A DNA stretch of 64,000 nucleotides, from positions 1 through 64,000 of the forward strand of contig NZ_RQZF01000011.1 in the NCBI RefSeq assembly GCF_003858455.1, in the 5' to 3' direction. The first letter of the stretch is position 1; each line of letters begins with the position of its first letter. The translations under genes and the position numbers were made by a program. Positions 26,736 through 35,918 of the stretch are shown here, in pieces. The stretch comes from Schaalia canis. Its GTDB lineage: Bacteria > Actinomycetota > Actinomycetes > Actinomycetales > Actinomycetaceae. The notes beneath the pieces are model-generated. The model ran no database searches. It saw only the letters and a program-made list of their open reading frames with translations, and had not been told where the DNA came from.

Positions 26736-28607
26736 ATGAGCCGTCAACTTCGATCCGCAACCTCCACACAGGGCCGCAATATGGCAGGCGCCCGCGCACT
26801 CTGGCGCGCCACAGGCATGGGGGATAACGATTTCGGCAAACCGATTATCGCCGTCGTGAACTCCTTCACGGAGTTCGTCCCCGGACACGTCCACCTGCGT
26901 GACGTTGGCAAACTCGTTGCGGATGCGATTGTGGCCGCAGGCGGCGTCGCCAAGGAAATGAACACGATCGCCGTTGACGACGGCATCGCCATGGGACACG
27001 GCGGCATGCTCTACTCCCTGCCCTCACGAGAGATCATCGCTGACTCCGTTGAATACATGGTGAACGCTCACTGCGCTGACGCCATGGTGTGCATCTCCAA
27101 CTGCGACAAGATCACCCCCGGCATGCTCAATGCCGCACTGCGCCTGAACATCCCAGCCGTGTTCGTCTCTGGCGGCCCGATGGAGGCAGGCAAGAATATT
27201 CCCGCCGATGCGATCATTGGTGACTCCACGGCAGGACACGGCAACCTCGTGACCGTCATGAATGCCACCGCTAATGATGCGCTGACCGATGACCAGATCC
27301 TCGCCCTTGAACGCGCCGCTTGCCCGACCTGCGGGTCCTGCTCGGGTATGTTCACCGCAAACTCCATGAACTGCCTGACCGAAGCCCTGGGCCTCTCTCT
27401 GCCGGGCAATGGCTCAACCCTGGCCACTCACGCTGCCCGCCGTGACCTGTTCATCGAGGCAGGCCGCCGCGTCGTGGACCTGTGCCGACGCTATTACGAC
27501 AACGAGGATGATGCCGTCCTTCCCCGTGCCATTGCCACCCGTGACGCTTTCCGTAATGCCATGACCCTGGATATGGCGATGGGCGGCTCGTCGAATACGG
27601 TCTTGCACCTTCTGGCTGCAGCCCGCGAGGCTCAGGTGGACTTTGATCTGCACGACATTGCGGAACTGGGTAAAACCGTCCCGTGCCTGTCTAAAGTCGC
27701 ACCCAACCACAATGACTACCACATGGAAGATGTGCACCGCGCTGGTGGTATTCCCGCAATCCTTGGTGAGTTGGACCGCGCTGGCTACCTCACACACAGC
27801 GTCCATTCCATCCACTCGCCTTCACTGTCTGAGTGGCTGGCGAAATGGGATGTACGTGGGGGAACGGCCTCAGAGGCCGCTTTTGAACTCTTCCACGCGG
27901 CCCCCGGAAACGTGCGCACCACCGAGGCCTTCTCGACCTCAAACCGCTGGGCTGAACTTGACCTTGACGCTGAGGGCGGCTGCATCCGCGACGTTGAGCA
28001 CGCCTACACCGCCAACGGCGGACTGACCGTTCTCTTTGGCAACCTCGCCCCCGAAGGCGCCATTATCAAGGCCGCAGGCATTGACCCCAGCCTCTTCCAC
28101 TTCGAGGGCCGCGCCCGCGTCATGGAATCCCAAGACGAGGCCATTGAACGCATCCTCGACAAGACCGTCGAGGCCGGCGACGTGGTGGTCATCCGCTATG
28201 AAGGCCCATCGGGTGGGCCGGGCATGCAAGAAATGCTCTACCCGACCTCCTTCATCAAGGGCCGCGGCCTTGGTAAGGCGTGTGCCCTCATTACCGACGG
28301 GCGTTTCTCGGGCGGCACCTCGGGTATCTCGGTGGGCCATATTTCCCCCGAGGCCGCAGCCGGTGGCCTGATCGGCCTCATTGAGGACGGTGACCGCATC
28401 ATTATTGACGTCAACGAAGGACTCCTGCAGCTTGACGTTCCCGAAGAAGAAATTGAGTGCCGCCGCGCCGAGCAGGAAGCCCGCGAGCACCCCTGGACGC
28501 CGCGCACTCGCCAGCGCGAGGTGTCGGATGCGTTGAAACTCTACGCAGCGACGGCGACCTCGGCCTCGCAGGGTGCCTTCCGTGACGTGTCACGGATCCT
28601 CCGTTAA
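26736..28607 (+). CDS. ilvD: Dihydroxy-acid dehydratase
   Basis: 623 residues. It dehydrates 2,3-dihydroxyisovalerate and 2,3-dihydroxy-3-methylvalerate to the oxo acids, the third shared step of Val/Leu/Ile synthesis. Fe-S cysteines lie in [12 protein letters not shown] (about 116-127) and [18 protein letters not shown] (about 196-213). [13 protein letters not shown] follows, and [10 protein letters not shown] near residue 520 is the C-terminal family signature. ATG 26736 stands behind a weak GGAAG. Separated from ilvBNC by 18 kb; followed closely by a lipoate-ligase-like gene. Confidence 0.96.
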   Translation: MSRQLRSATSTQGRNMAGARALWRATGMGDNDFGKPIIAVVNSFTEFVPGHVHLRDVGKLVADAIVAAGGVAKEMNTIAVDDGIAMGHGGMLYSLPSREIIADSVEYMVNAHCADAMVCISNCDKITPGMLNAALRLNIPAVFVSGGPMEAGKNIPADAIIGDSTAGHGNLVTVMNATANDALTDDQILALERAACPTCGSCSGMFTANSMNCLTEALGLSLPGNGSTLATHAARRDLFIEAGRRVVDLCRRYYDNEDDAVLPRAIATRDAFRNAMTLDMAMGGSSNTVLHLLAAAREAQVDFDLHDIAELGKTVPCLSKVAPNHNDYHMEDVHRAGGIPAILGELDRAGYLTHSVHSIHSPSLSEWLAKWDVRGGTASEAAFELFHAAPGNVRTTEAFSTSNRWAELDLDAEGGCIRDVEHAYTANGGLTVLFGNLAPEGAIIKAAGIDPSLFHFEGRARVMESQDEAIERILDKTVEAGDVVVIRYEGPSGGPGMQEMLYPTSFIKGRGLGKACALITDGRFSGGTSGISVGHISPEAAAGGLIGLIEDGDRIIIDVNEGLLQLDVPEEEIECRRAEQEAREHPWTPRTRQREVSDALKLYAATATSASQGAFRDVSRILR

Positions 28608-28681
28608 GGGAAAGTCTTGCGATCAGCACAGTGCCAGCGCTGAACACGAGCGCTGCACGACCCGAAGGGAAGGGACTTCCG

Positions 28682-29755
28682 ATGCTGCCTTTGCGCGGCC
28701 ACTACACCATGCCCGGCGGTGCCACCATTGACGCGAGCGGCACCATCGCGGGCGAGCCCTTCTCTGGCGGGGTCTTCACCCACTGCGCCTTCGAGTCCGA
28801 TGCTCCCTGCCAGCCACACAACCTTCTGGCCCGCATGGCAGCGTCCCTGGAAGGTGTGGCGGCGGATATCTCGGCTATGGACCTGTCCGCGCTGTTGTCC
28901 TCTCTGCTTCTTCCCGGTGACGACCTCGCCGGACTCACCACCGATGCGATCGCCATTGCTCTGCGTCGCATGGTCGGTCACGCCCTGGACTGGACAGACC
29001 TGGAGTTCGACATTATCTACGGGCCCGTCCTTGACCCGGCGGTGAACGTCGCGCTTGACGAAACCCTGGTTGAAGAGGTCGCAGCCGGGCGGCGCAAACC
29101 CTTCTTGCGCCTCTGGGAGTGGAATGCGCCGCAGGTAGTCATCGGCTCCTACCAGTCCTACGCCAACGAGCTTCACCACGAGGGCGTCCTCAAACACGGC
29201 ATTACCGTCACCCGCCGCGTCTCCGGGGGCGGCACCATGTTCATGGAGCCAGAAAACTGCGTGACCTTCTCCCTGGTGGTGCCCACCGCCTTGGTCGAGG
29301 GCATGAGCTTTGAGCAAGCCTACCCCTACCTGGACAGGTGGGTGATGGAAGCCCTCGAAAGCATGGGCGTGAAGGCCCGCTACGTGCCGCTCAATGACAT
29401 TGCCTCCGATAAGGGCAAGATTGCCGGAGCCGCCCAAAAACGATGGGCCAATGGCATGATGCTCCACCACGTCACCATGGCCTACGACATTGACACTCCC
29501 AAGATGCTGGAGGTATTGCGCACCGGCTTGGAGCGGGTGAGCGAGCGCGGAACGGCATCGGCTGTGAAATGGGTCGACCCCCTGCGCTCGCAGATCAGCC
29601 TGTCACGCGCCGAGGTCATGCAGGTGCTCTACGACTACTTCCGCGCCAAGTATGGGGCAACACCCTCGACGCTGACACCGCATGAGATTGAGGTGGCCGA
29701 ACAGCGTTGCGTGGAGAAGTTCTCCACCGAGGAGTGGACCTTTAAACTGCCCTGA
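28682..29755 (+). CDS. Lipoate-protein ligase family protein with N-terminal accessory domain
   Basis: 357 residues. Residues 1-105 resemble the accessory domain that usually sits at the C-terminus of LplA (MPGGATIDASG, then a short helical part). The BPL/LPL catalytic domain follows, with PQVVIGSYQS, TRRVSGGGTMF and the lysine motif SDKGKIAGAAQKR near residue 245. It should load lipoate, octanoate or a similar acyl group onto carrier domains. ATG 28682 has AAGGGA upstream; GTG 28631 is an alternative. It lies 75 bases after ilvD; branched-chain oxo acid dehydrogenase needs lipoate, but no such gene is in the window. Confidence 0.82.
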   Translation: MLPLRGHYTMPGGATIDASGTIAGEPFSGGVFTHCAFESDAPCQPHNLLARMAASLEGVAADISAMDLSALLSSLLLPGDDLAGLTTDAIAIALRRMVGHALDWTDLEFDIIYGPVLDPAVNVALDETLVEEVAAGRRKPFLRLWEWNAPQVVIGSYQSYANELHHEGVLKHGITVTRRVSGGGTMFMEPENCVTFSLVVPTALVEGMSFEQAYPYLDRWVMEALESMGVKARYVPLNDIASDKGKIAGAAQKRWANGMMLHHVTMAYDIDTPKMLEVLRTGLERVSERGTASAVKWVDPLRSQISLSRAEVMQVLYDYFRAKYGATPSTLTPHEIEVAEQRCVEKFSTEEWTFKLP

Positions 29756-29790
29756 GCGGCTTGAGCCGCCCAGTGTGTGGGCGCGGTGTT

Positions 29791-30498
29791 TTAGCTGCGC
29801 GGCCCGAACACGTCCGTTCCCACACGCACCAGGGTCGCGCCCTCAGCGATCGCCCACTCAAGGTCACGGCTCATCCCCATCGACAAGGCGAGGTCTGTCT
29901 CCACGAGGTTGAGGCGCTCAGCCACAGCCGCACGCAGGGAGTGCAACTGCGCGTAGGAGGCGCGCACATCGGCCTCGATCAGCGAATTGAGGCCCACTGT
30001 CATCAGGCCGGCGAATTGAAGATGCTCGCTTGCGGCAATCGCCTCAGCGACGGCGAGGGCATCGGCTGGCATACAGCCGTGCTTAGAGGCTTCACCGGAG
30101 GTGTTCACCTGCAGGTAGACCGGAAGAGCGCGGGAAGCACGCTTATCCACGGCGTGTACTAGCTCCGCCGAATCAATGGTCTCAATACAGTCCACGACGC
30201 TGAGAGCGTGGTTGATCTTATTGGTCTGCAATGGGCCAATGAGGTGAATCCGCGCCCCATCCACGGCTCTGATTGCCGAGGCCGTCTCACGCGCTTCCTG
30301 CACCCGATTGTGGCCAAGCACGACGGGTAGATTCGCAGCGGCGAGGGCGTTCGCGGCCACCTGACATTCCTCGGGCGTTCGGGTTTTCGCCGCGATTTCC
30401 AGGGTGACCGTATCTGTCCGGCCGGCCGCAGTGCAGGCTGCATCAATGCGCTGGCGAATACGGGCGATATTGTCGGTAAGAGAAATGGTCGTGTGCAT
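29791..30498 (-). CDS. YggS/PLPBP-family pyridoxal phosphate homeostasis protein
   Basis: 235 residues, alanine racemase-like N-terminal barrel. The PLP lysine is in EIAAKTRTPEE near residue 28, then LGHNRVQEA, HLIGPLQTNKIN, the substrate-loop GLMTVG near 154, SMGMSRDLEWAIAEGATLVRVGTDVFG at the end (quoted in part). The family keeps free PLP in balance and has no known catalytic activity. ATG 30498 fits the family start; the frame extends to 30573 without conservation. It converges with the lipoate-ligase-like gene, with only 35 bases between the stops. Confidence 0.9.
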   Translation of the reverse strand: MHTTISLTDNIARIRQRIDAACTAAGRTDTVTLEIAAKTRTPEECQVAANALAAANLPVVLGHNRVQEARETASAIRAVDGARIHLIGPLQTNKINHALSVVDCIETIDSAELVHAVDKRASRALPVYLQVNTSGEASKHGCMPADALAVAEAIAASEHLQFAGLMTVGLNSLIEADVRASYAQLHSLRAAVAERLNLVETDLALSMGMSRDLEWAIAEGATLVRVGTDVFGPRS

Positions 30499-30653
30499 GC
30501 GAAAGGTAGTTCCCTGTTGGTAGCGGTATGCCTGCAGTCTAGTGCGTGTATCAGCAATCCTGAGCGTGGACATTGGAAGCCTGGAAGGACAACCAGGGTC
30601 TAACCAGGGTTATCTGAGCGAGCAGAATCCGCCGTTTCTGGGACGATAGAGGT

Positions 30654-31046
30654 ATGCGTACTCTGTTGAACATCATTTGGTTGGTTTTCGGCGGTATCTG
30701 GCTCTGGCTGGGCTACATCCTAGCGGGTGCCATTGCCTGTATCTTCATCGTCACCATCCCCGCAGGTGTGGCATGTTTCCGTATCGCAAACTATGTGCTG
30801 TGGCCCTTCGGCAAGCGAGTGGTGGACAAGCCCGGCGCCGGAGCTGGCTCCTGCCTGATGAACGTTGTGTGGTTCATTATCGCCGGTATCCCTCTGGCTA
30901 TCGGTCATGTCCTCACCGCCATCCCAATGGCACTGAGCATCGTTGGTATTCCACTGGCAATCGCCAACATCAAGATGATCCCCGTGACCGCCTTCCCCTT
31001 CGGTAAGACCGTCATCAACGACCCTCACGCGCCAATCTTTGGCTGA
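30654..31046 (+). CDS. YccF-domain membrane protein
   Basis: 130 residues with two related halves, each a hydrophobic hairpin followed by a short FPFGK or WPFGKRVVDKP turn: LWPFGKRVVDKPGAG near 48 and TAFPFGKTVINDP near 113. This duplicated layout defines the YccF (DUF307) family of inner-membrane proteins of unknown function. A small single-gene unit that converges on the restriction endonuclease gene. Confidence 0.88.
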   Translation: MRTLLNIIWLVFGGIWLWLGYILAGAIACIFIVTIPAGVACFRIANYVLWPFGKRVVDKPGAGAGSCLMNVVWFIIAGIPLAIGHVLTAIPMALSIVGIPLAIANIKMIPVTAFPFGKTVINDPHAPIFG

Positions 31047-31076
31047 CAGCTCGTAGAACCTTCGAGACGCAAGGCG

Positions 31077-31109
31077 GCGCTCCCTCTCAGGTGAACGAGA
31101 TGGGAGCGC
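31077..31109. terminator. Bidirectional terminator between yccF and the restriction gene
   Basis: GCGCTCCC (31077-31084) pairs with GGGAGCGC (31102-31109); inner TCTC/GAGA pairs extend the stem across one bulge. Confidence 0.7.
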
Positions 31110-31136
31110 TTCCTACATTTTGGGTGGATCGAACAC

Positions 31137-32036
31137 CTAGACGCTCAGGTCAAGTGGCAGATCGGAAATGTCCCGCAGCCTTTGTCCTTCCACCAGAGCA
31201 GCCAGCATCGCTTGCGCTTCGTCATTCCCGCAGGCTTCGACGGCGTCAATAAGTTCCGGGAGGGCAAAGTGGTACACCATGTCCAGATCGCCTGTCCCCA
31301 GGGCAAGCGAAGCGAGGCGAGAGGGCGTGGGCTCTCCGGTGACCACAACAATGTGTGGGGCTCGTCCTTTGCGATTACGCAGAATAGAGAGTGCCTCCGC
31401 GCGCGCATTTTGAGCTCTATCTGAACGCAGCGTCCACTTGCACGAAATTACTGCGTGGACAATATCGTGGGTCTGGTTTGCTTGGCGGATCACGCTATAG
31501 CGACCACTGTCCTCGTCAACGAGATACGTTCCAGCATTGATGGTCTCATCGCTCTCCGGGCTGCGAAGGACCACAACATCGGGACTAATGGAGTAGGAGT
31601 TACCGAGGATCGCCTGCAACGCTGGGTCAGCTTCAACAGCGTCACTGAGCAGAGACAAATGCCGGTAGGGTTCAAAGCGGGACAGATGCTCGTTCTTCCG
31701 TGAACTTCCGACGTTGGCAAGTGTCCAGTTTCCGGGTCGAAGCGACAGAAAATGAGGGAAGGTTTCGCTGAGGAAGTCAGCGACGATTCTTTCGAAGTTT
31801 GCTCCGCTTCGTTGGCCTGCAAGCTTTTGTACTTCAATGTGCGCGCCAAGACTCGTTGCCATGTGAAGGGCGATATCTCGCGAGGTTTTCTGGCTCTTAT
31901 CAGCGTTTGACGCAATGCCGTCGCGTGCAACGCTCAGCACCTCGTGAAGGATCAGATGCTGATGGAAGGCAAGACGAGCCCGCGTGAGAAGGGCAGTGGG
32001 TGTCACTGAGTCTGACATAGGAAAACTATCTCTCAC
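31137..32036 (-). CDS. NgoMIV-like type II restriction endonuclease
   Basis: 299 residues from GTG 32036; ATG 32018 is an alternative. The C-terminal half carries the NgoMIV signature: Asp153 in SPDVVV, then the catalytic Ser-Cys-Lys200 in SCKWTLRSDRAQNAR, and RNRKGRAPHIVVVTGEPTPSR. NgoMIV cuts GCCGGC as a tetramer; the same specificity here is inferred, not shown. The GTG overlaps the methylase stop by four bases (GTGA), so translation is coupled and the nuclease follows the protective methylase. Confidence 0.88.
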   Translation of the reverse strand: MRDSFPMSDSVTPTALLTRARLAFHQHLILHEVLSVARDGIASNADKSQKTSRDIALHMATSLGAHIEVQKLAGQRSGANFERIVADFLSETFPHFLSLRPGNWTLANVGSSRKNEHLSRFEPYRHLSLLSDAVEADPALQAILGNSYSISPDVVVLRSPESDETINAGTYLVDEDSGRYSVIRQANQTHDIVHAVISCKWTLRSDRAQNARAEALSILRNRKGRAPHIVVVTGEPTPSRLASLALGTGDLDMVYHFALPELIDAVEACGNDEAQAMLAALVEGQRLRDISDLPLDLSV

Positions 32037-32965
32037 GCCTCAAGGGCAAGCCGAATGTTCTGGGCAACGGCGTGGGCTAAAGGTGGAGGCAAAGCGTTTC
32101 CCACCTGACGGTAGGAGGCAGTCTTACCTCCGGTGAGCTGCCATGAGTCCTCAAAACCTTGGATTCGCGCCGCCATACGAACCGTTAAACGTGGCATTCC
32201 CTCGAAAGATTCTTCTGGAGCGGCATCCGCCAGACCCTTTCCATCCACCCCGAGCGCAGCCCAGGCTTTCTTCGCGCGAGTAGGACCAAGATCGGCTCCG
32301 CCATGCTTTTTGGACCCACCCACCAATGTTGGCGCAATTGTTTGTGCGCCTTGCGCCCATTCCTCGGCACCCTCCCAACCGTTTTCCGCCATGAGGTCAA
32401 GCAACGCAGATCCGACAGTGACCTGCGGAAGGTCGAAAGGCTCCGGGTATTCAAAGGCGGTCTTCACATCATCGCGCAGGGCAACGCAGATAACGCGAGG
32501 TCGTGCCTGGGGAACCCCATAGTCGGCGGCATTGAGGAGCTTCCACTGCACCGAGTAGCCGAGCTTCTCAATCTCCTCGGTGATGTGTTGGCGGTAGCTA
32601 TCAAAACGTCGGTCGAAAAGGCCACGCACGTTTTCCAACATGACGGCACGGGGGTGGATCTCCCCAATTAGGCGGATTGCCGTGGGGAAGAGATCACGCT
32701 CATCATCTGCGCCAAGCTGTTGACCAGCGGAAGAAAAAGGCGGGCAGGGAACACCTCCTGCTAGCAGGTCAACACCCTCATATTCCTTACCCGACCAGGA
32801 GAGCAGATCCTCTTCAAGGACATTCCACTCTGGACGATTCGCACGCAAGGTGGCGCAGGCATGACGGTCAATCTCGATCAGTGCAGCATGCTCAAACCCG
32901 GCCATCTCAATGCCACGGGCCTGACCGCCAGCCCCAGCGCAGATCTCCACGGATGTGAGTGTCAT
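32033..32965 (-). CDS. DNA (cytosine-5) methyltransferase of the restriction pair
   Basis: 310 residues with the C5-methylase motifs in order: I (ICAGAGGQARG, 8-18), IV (GGVPCPPFS with catalytic Cys74), VI (ENV 111-113), VIII (QARPR 153-157), a short target recognition region, IX (RMAARIQGF) and X (YRQVGNALPPPLA). It methylates a cytosine in the site cut by the paired nuclease. ATG 32965 follows TGAGGAAAAA. It is first in the operon, so methylase is made before nuclease. The 137-base gap upstream holds a promoter and a hairpin near 33024-33047 that may end the helicase gene. Confidence 0.93.
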   Translation of the reverse strand: MTLTSVEICAGAGGQARGIEMAGFEHAALIEIDRHACATLRANRPEWNVLEEDLLSWSGKEYEGVDLLAGGVPCPPFSSAGQQLGADDERDLFPTAIRLIGEIHPRAVMLENVRGLFDRRFDSYRQHITEEIEKLGYSVQWKLLNAADYGVPQARPRVICVALRDDVKTAFEYPEPFDLPQVTVGSALLDLMAENGWEGAEEWAQGAQTIAPTLVGGSKKHGGADLGPTRAKKAWAALGVDGKGLADAAPEESFEGMPRLTVRMAARIQGFEDSWQLTGGKTASYRQVGNALPPPLAHAVAQNIRLALEA

Positions 32966-33102
32966 GCGTTTTTCCTCATCAAATCAACCGAATAACAACG
33001 TAGAAAAATTCTCTCAGCTCGACCCCGAATTTGCGTGATCGATCGGGGACCTAACCCGGCTCACACCGCGAGGCATTCCTCACCCTGCGTGAACATCTTC
33101 GG

Positions 33103-35781
33103 TCACCGCGGGCCGACACTGAGCAGACGCAGCACCACGGCCTCGGCCCCGTCAGATGCCGCTAGGTCCACCAAAGCGGTCAAACGCCAATCCATATCCT
33201 CCTGGGGGTCACAGATGCGCTGCTCGGCCAGCCAGTAGTTGGCAGGATCAAGACGATCCGCCAGGGCCTCGTTCACCCCTGCATTCACAAGATCGGCGTG
33301 CGTGGGCGCCTCGTTGAGTGGACACAGTGCTGTCGCGCGGGCCGCCTGATCAATACCAATCCAGTCATACTCGGCCCAGTAGCGTTCCAGCGCATGATCC
33401 CAGCGTTCCTCACCCCAGCCTGAGGCTTCATCCAGCGCCGCCAAAGCAGGCACGTCGTCAGCGGACATGAGTTCCACACGGCGGAACATCGCCCGGCGGA
33501 TTGCCGTGCGGAAGGCGTGACGATTCGCACTGAAGGCCACCACGCCGTTCTCGTCGGCACCGAAGGCCATCTCCACGCCGCCCGAGGTCCCAGAATCCTC
33601 GCGTGAAGCCGCGTAGTTGCCCGATGCCAGGGCCTCCCATTCGTCCAAGAGGGAGGAATCCACAGCGCGAATCAGCGCCGCCAGCCAGTCAATAATGGCG
33701 CGCACCTCGTCGGTCATCATCTCGTCAGGGATGATCTGACGCATCGCACGGTAGGCATCTGTCAGGTAGCGCAGGATCACGCCCTCAGAGCGGCCCACGT
33801 CGTAGCGTGATACCAACTCAGAGAAGGTCATGGCATTTTCCACCATCTCGCGCACCACCGACTTGGGGGAGAGCTCCAGGCCACCCACCCAGGGGTTGGA
33901 GGCCACATACACAGAGAAAGCCCCCTCCAATAGCTCAGCCAAAGGACGAGGCCACACAACCTCCTCCAAAGCGGACATGCGATCGTCGTAGTCCATCCCC
34001 TGGGCCTTCATGGCGGCGACAGCCTCGCCACGCGCCACCCGCTGCTGAGCAAAGAGCAGGGGGCGAGGATCCTCCAACACCGCCTCAATCACGGACACAG
34101 CGTCAAGCGCAAAGGAGGGTGACTCAGGATCAAGCAGGTCAAGCGCCGCCAACGCGAAAGGAGAAAGCGGCTGATTAAGGGCAAAATCATCGGGCAGGTC
34201 AGCCACCAGCCGCAGGCGAGGTAACCCATCGGCCTGAGCTTGAGCGGAAGAAACATGCTCCACCACTCCGGCAGTGCGCATGGACGCGTAGATCTCACCC
34301 AGGCGGCGCAGGTGCGGGTTCACCTCACGAATGATGTCATCGTTGTGGGTGGCAAGATGCACCAGATGCTCGCCAGGGTCGCGCCGGTCGGCACCCGCCA
34401 GAACATTGAGCACCATGGAGTGAGTCATCTCAAAGTGAGACTGCAGAGCCTCTGGCGCGGCATTGACCAGACGCTCAAAGGTTGATTTCGTCCAGGAAAT
34501 CTGCCCCTCCGCTGGGCCCTTCTTCTTTTTCGCGTCTTTCTTCTTGGCGCGTTTAGCGGCGCGCTCGTCCGCGGCCTGCAACTGGGCAGCACTCAAGCGA
34601 GCCCGAGCTTTCGCGTCCTCTACCTCATGTTCGGGTGCAAGGACACGCACAAAGCCCACCAGGTCAAAGCCCGCGCGCCCAGCCCGCCCGGCAATCTGAT
34701 GGAACTCGCGGGCAGAGACGTGCCGCATCTTCGCCCCATCAAACTTCACGAGCGAGGTCATGAGTACCGTGCGGATTGGCACATTGATGCCGACCCCCAG
34801 GGTGTCCGTACCGCTGACGATCGCCAGCAGTCCTTGTTGGGTGAGCCGTTCAACCAGACGCCGATAGCGGGGCAGCATACCCGCGTGGTGAATACCGATG
34901 CCTTGCACAAGCAGGCTGCGTAGGGAAGCGCCAAAACCCTTCGTGAAATGAACACCGGACAGCTCTTGGGCGATACGCTTCTTCTGCTCGTCGGTAATGA
35001 GCTTGGCCTTGTCGAAGGCGTGGGCAGAATCAACCGCATCTTTCTGGGCGAAATGCACGATGTAGATTGGCCAGCGGCCTTCTTTCAGGAGGCGCGGCAC
35101 GGTGTCGGTCAACGTATCGATTACGTACTCAAACTCCAAAGGCACCGGGCGTTCAGCATCGTCAATGAGCGTCACGTCCCTGCCCGTGCGTTCCTTCCAC
35201 GCGCGCTCAAACCTCGTCGTATCCCCAAGCGTGGCCGACATGGCAACGTACTGGGCTTTGCGTAGTTCCAGTAGAGGCGTCTGCCACGCCCAGCCGCGCT
35301 GCGGGTCACCGTAGAAGTGGAACTCGTCCATGATGACCATGTCGGCATCGAGCTCTGCGCCTTCACGCAGGGATTGGTTGGCCAAAATCTCTGCTGTGCA
35401 GCAGATGATCGGCGCATCAGCGTTGAGGGAAACATCCCCCGTCACCATCCCCACGTTCTCAGCGCCAAAGTGGGCGACAAGGTCAAAGAATTTCTCGGAC
35501 ACGAGGGCCTTCAGCGGCGCCGTGTAATAGGAGCGGCCACCTTGCGCCATCGAGACAAAATGTGCGGCCAGGGCGATCATCGACTTGCCTGAGCCCGTGG
35601 GGGTGGCGGCAATGACGTGGTTGCCTGCCAGGATTTCCACCAGGGATTCTTCCTGGTGGGGGTAGAGGGGGCGGCCTGTGGCTTCAGCCCACGAGGTGAA
35701 CGCCGCGTACAGCGCGTCCACGTCGCCAAGTTGGGCGTTGTCCTCCAAGTCGTCAAGGAGTTCATTGAGGGTGACCGTCAT
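33103..35781 (-). CDS. DExH-box helicase with DUF3516 C-terminal domain
   Basis: 892 residues. The superfamily 2 motor has motif I ATPTGSGKS (59-67), DEFH at 152-155, SAT near 177 and motif VI QIAGRAGRAG near 360. A Lys-rich linker (about 400-425, AKKKDAKKKKGP) is followed by the DUF3516 region to the end. This architecture is common in Actinomycetota and resembles Ski2/HelY-type RNA helicases; a role in RNA processing or decay is likely but not shown. It is divergent from the AgcS genes. Confidence 0.9.
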   Translation of the reverse strand: MTVTLNELLDDLEDNAQLGDVDALYAAFTSWAEATGRPLYPHQEESLVEILAGNHVIAATPTGSGKSMIALAAHFVSMAQGGRSYYTAPLKALVSEKFFDLVAHFGAENVGMVTGDVSLNADAPIICCTAEILANQSLREGAELDADMVIMDEFHFYGDPQRGWAWQTPLLELRKAQYVAMSATLGDTTRFERAWKERTGRDVTLIDDAERPVPLEFEYVIDTLTDTVPRLLKEGRWPIYIVHFAQKDAVDSAHAFDKAKLITDEQKKRIAQELSGVHFTKGFGASLRSLLVQGIGIHHAGMLPRYRRLVERLTQQGLLAIVSGTDTLGVGINVPIRTVLMTSLVKFDGAKMRHVSAREFHQIAGRAGRAGFDLVGFVRVLAPEHEVEDAKARARLSAAQLQAADERAAKRAKKKDAKKKKGPAEGQISWTKSTFERLVNAAPEALQSHFEMTHSMVLNVLAGADRRDPGEHLVHLATHNDDIIREVNPHLRRLGEIYASMRTAGVVEHVSSAQAQADGLPRLRLVADLPDDFALNQPLSPFALAALDLLDPESPSFALDAVSVIEAVLEDPRPLLFAQQRVARGEAVAAMKAQGMDYDDRMSALEEVVWPRPLAELLEGAFSVYVASNPWVGGLELSPKSVVREMVENAMTFSELVSRYDVGRSEGVILRYLTDAYRAMRQIIPDEMMTDEVRAIIDWLAALIRAVDSSLLDEWEALASGNYAASREDSGTSGGVEMAFGADENGVVAFSANRHAFRTAIRRAMFRRVELMSADDVPALAALDEASGWGEERWDHALERYWAEYDWIGIDQAARATALCPLNEAPTHADLVNAGVNEALADRLDPANYWLAEQRICDPQEDMDWRLTALVDLAASDGAEAVVLRLLSVGPR

Positions 35782-35918
35782 ACCCCCATTGTTTCATTGC
35801 TTCGTTTGACGAGGCCAACCCCGCGGCCGTGTCAGGGAATGGACAATCGGCCCCGAGATGGACAGATATGCCACCATCAAGGGGTTGCATTTTCGGTTCG
35901 ACACAGAAAGGAAGGCCC

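Noticed and set aside
31137-32965. Integration of the restriction genes by a mobile element
   Set aside because: I found no integrase, transposase, flanking direct repeat or tRNA end next to them. Horizontal origin remains possible but is not shown here.
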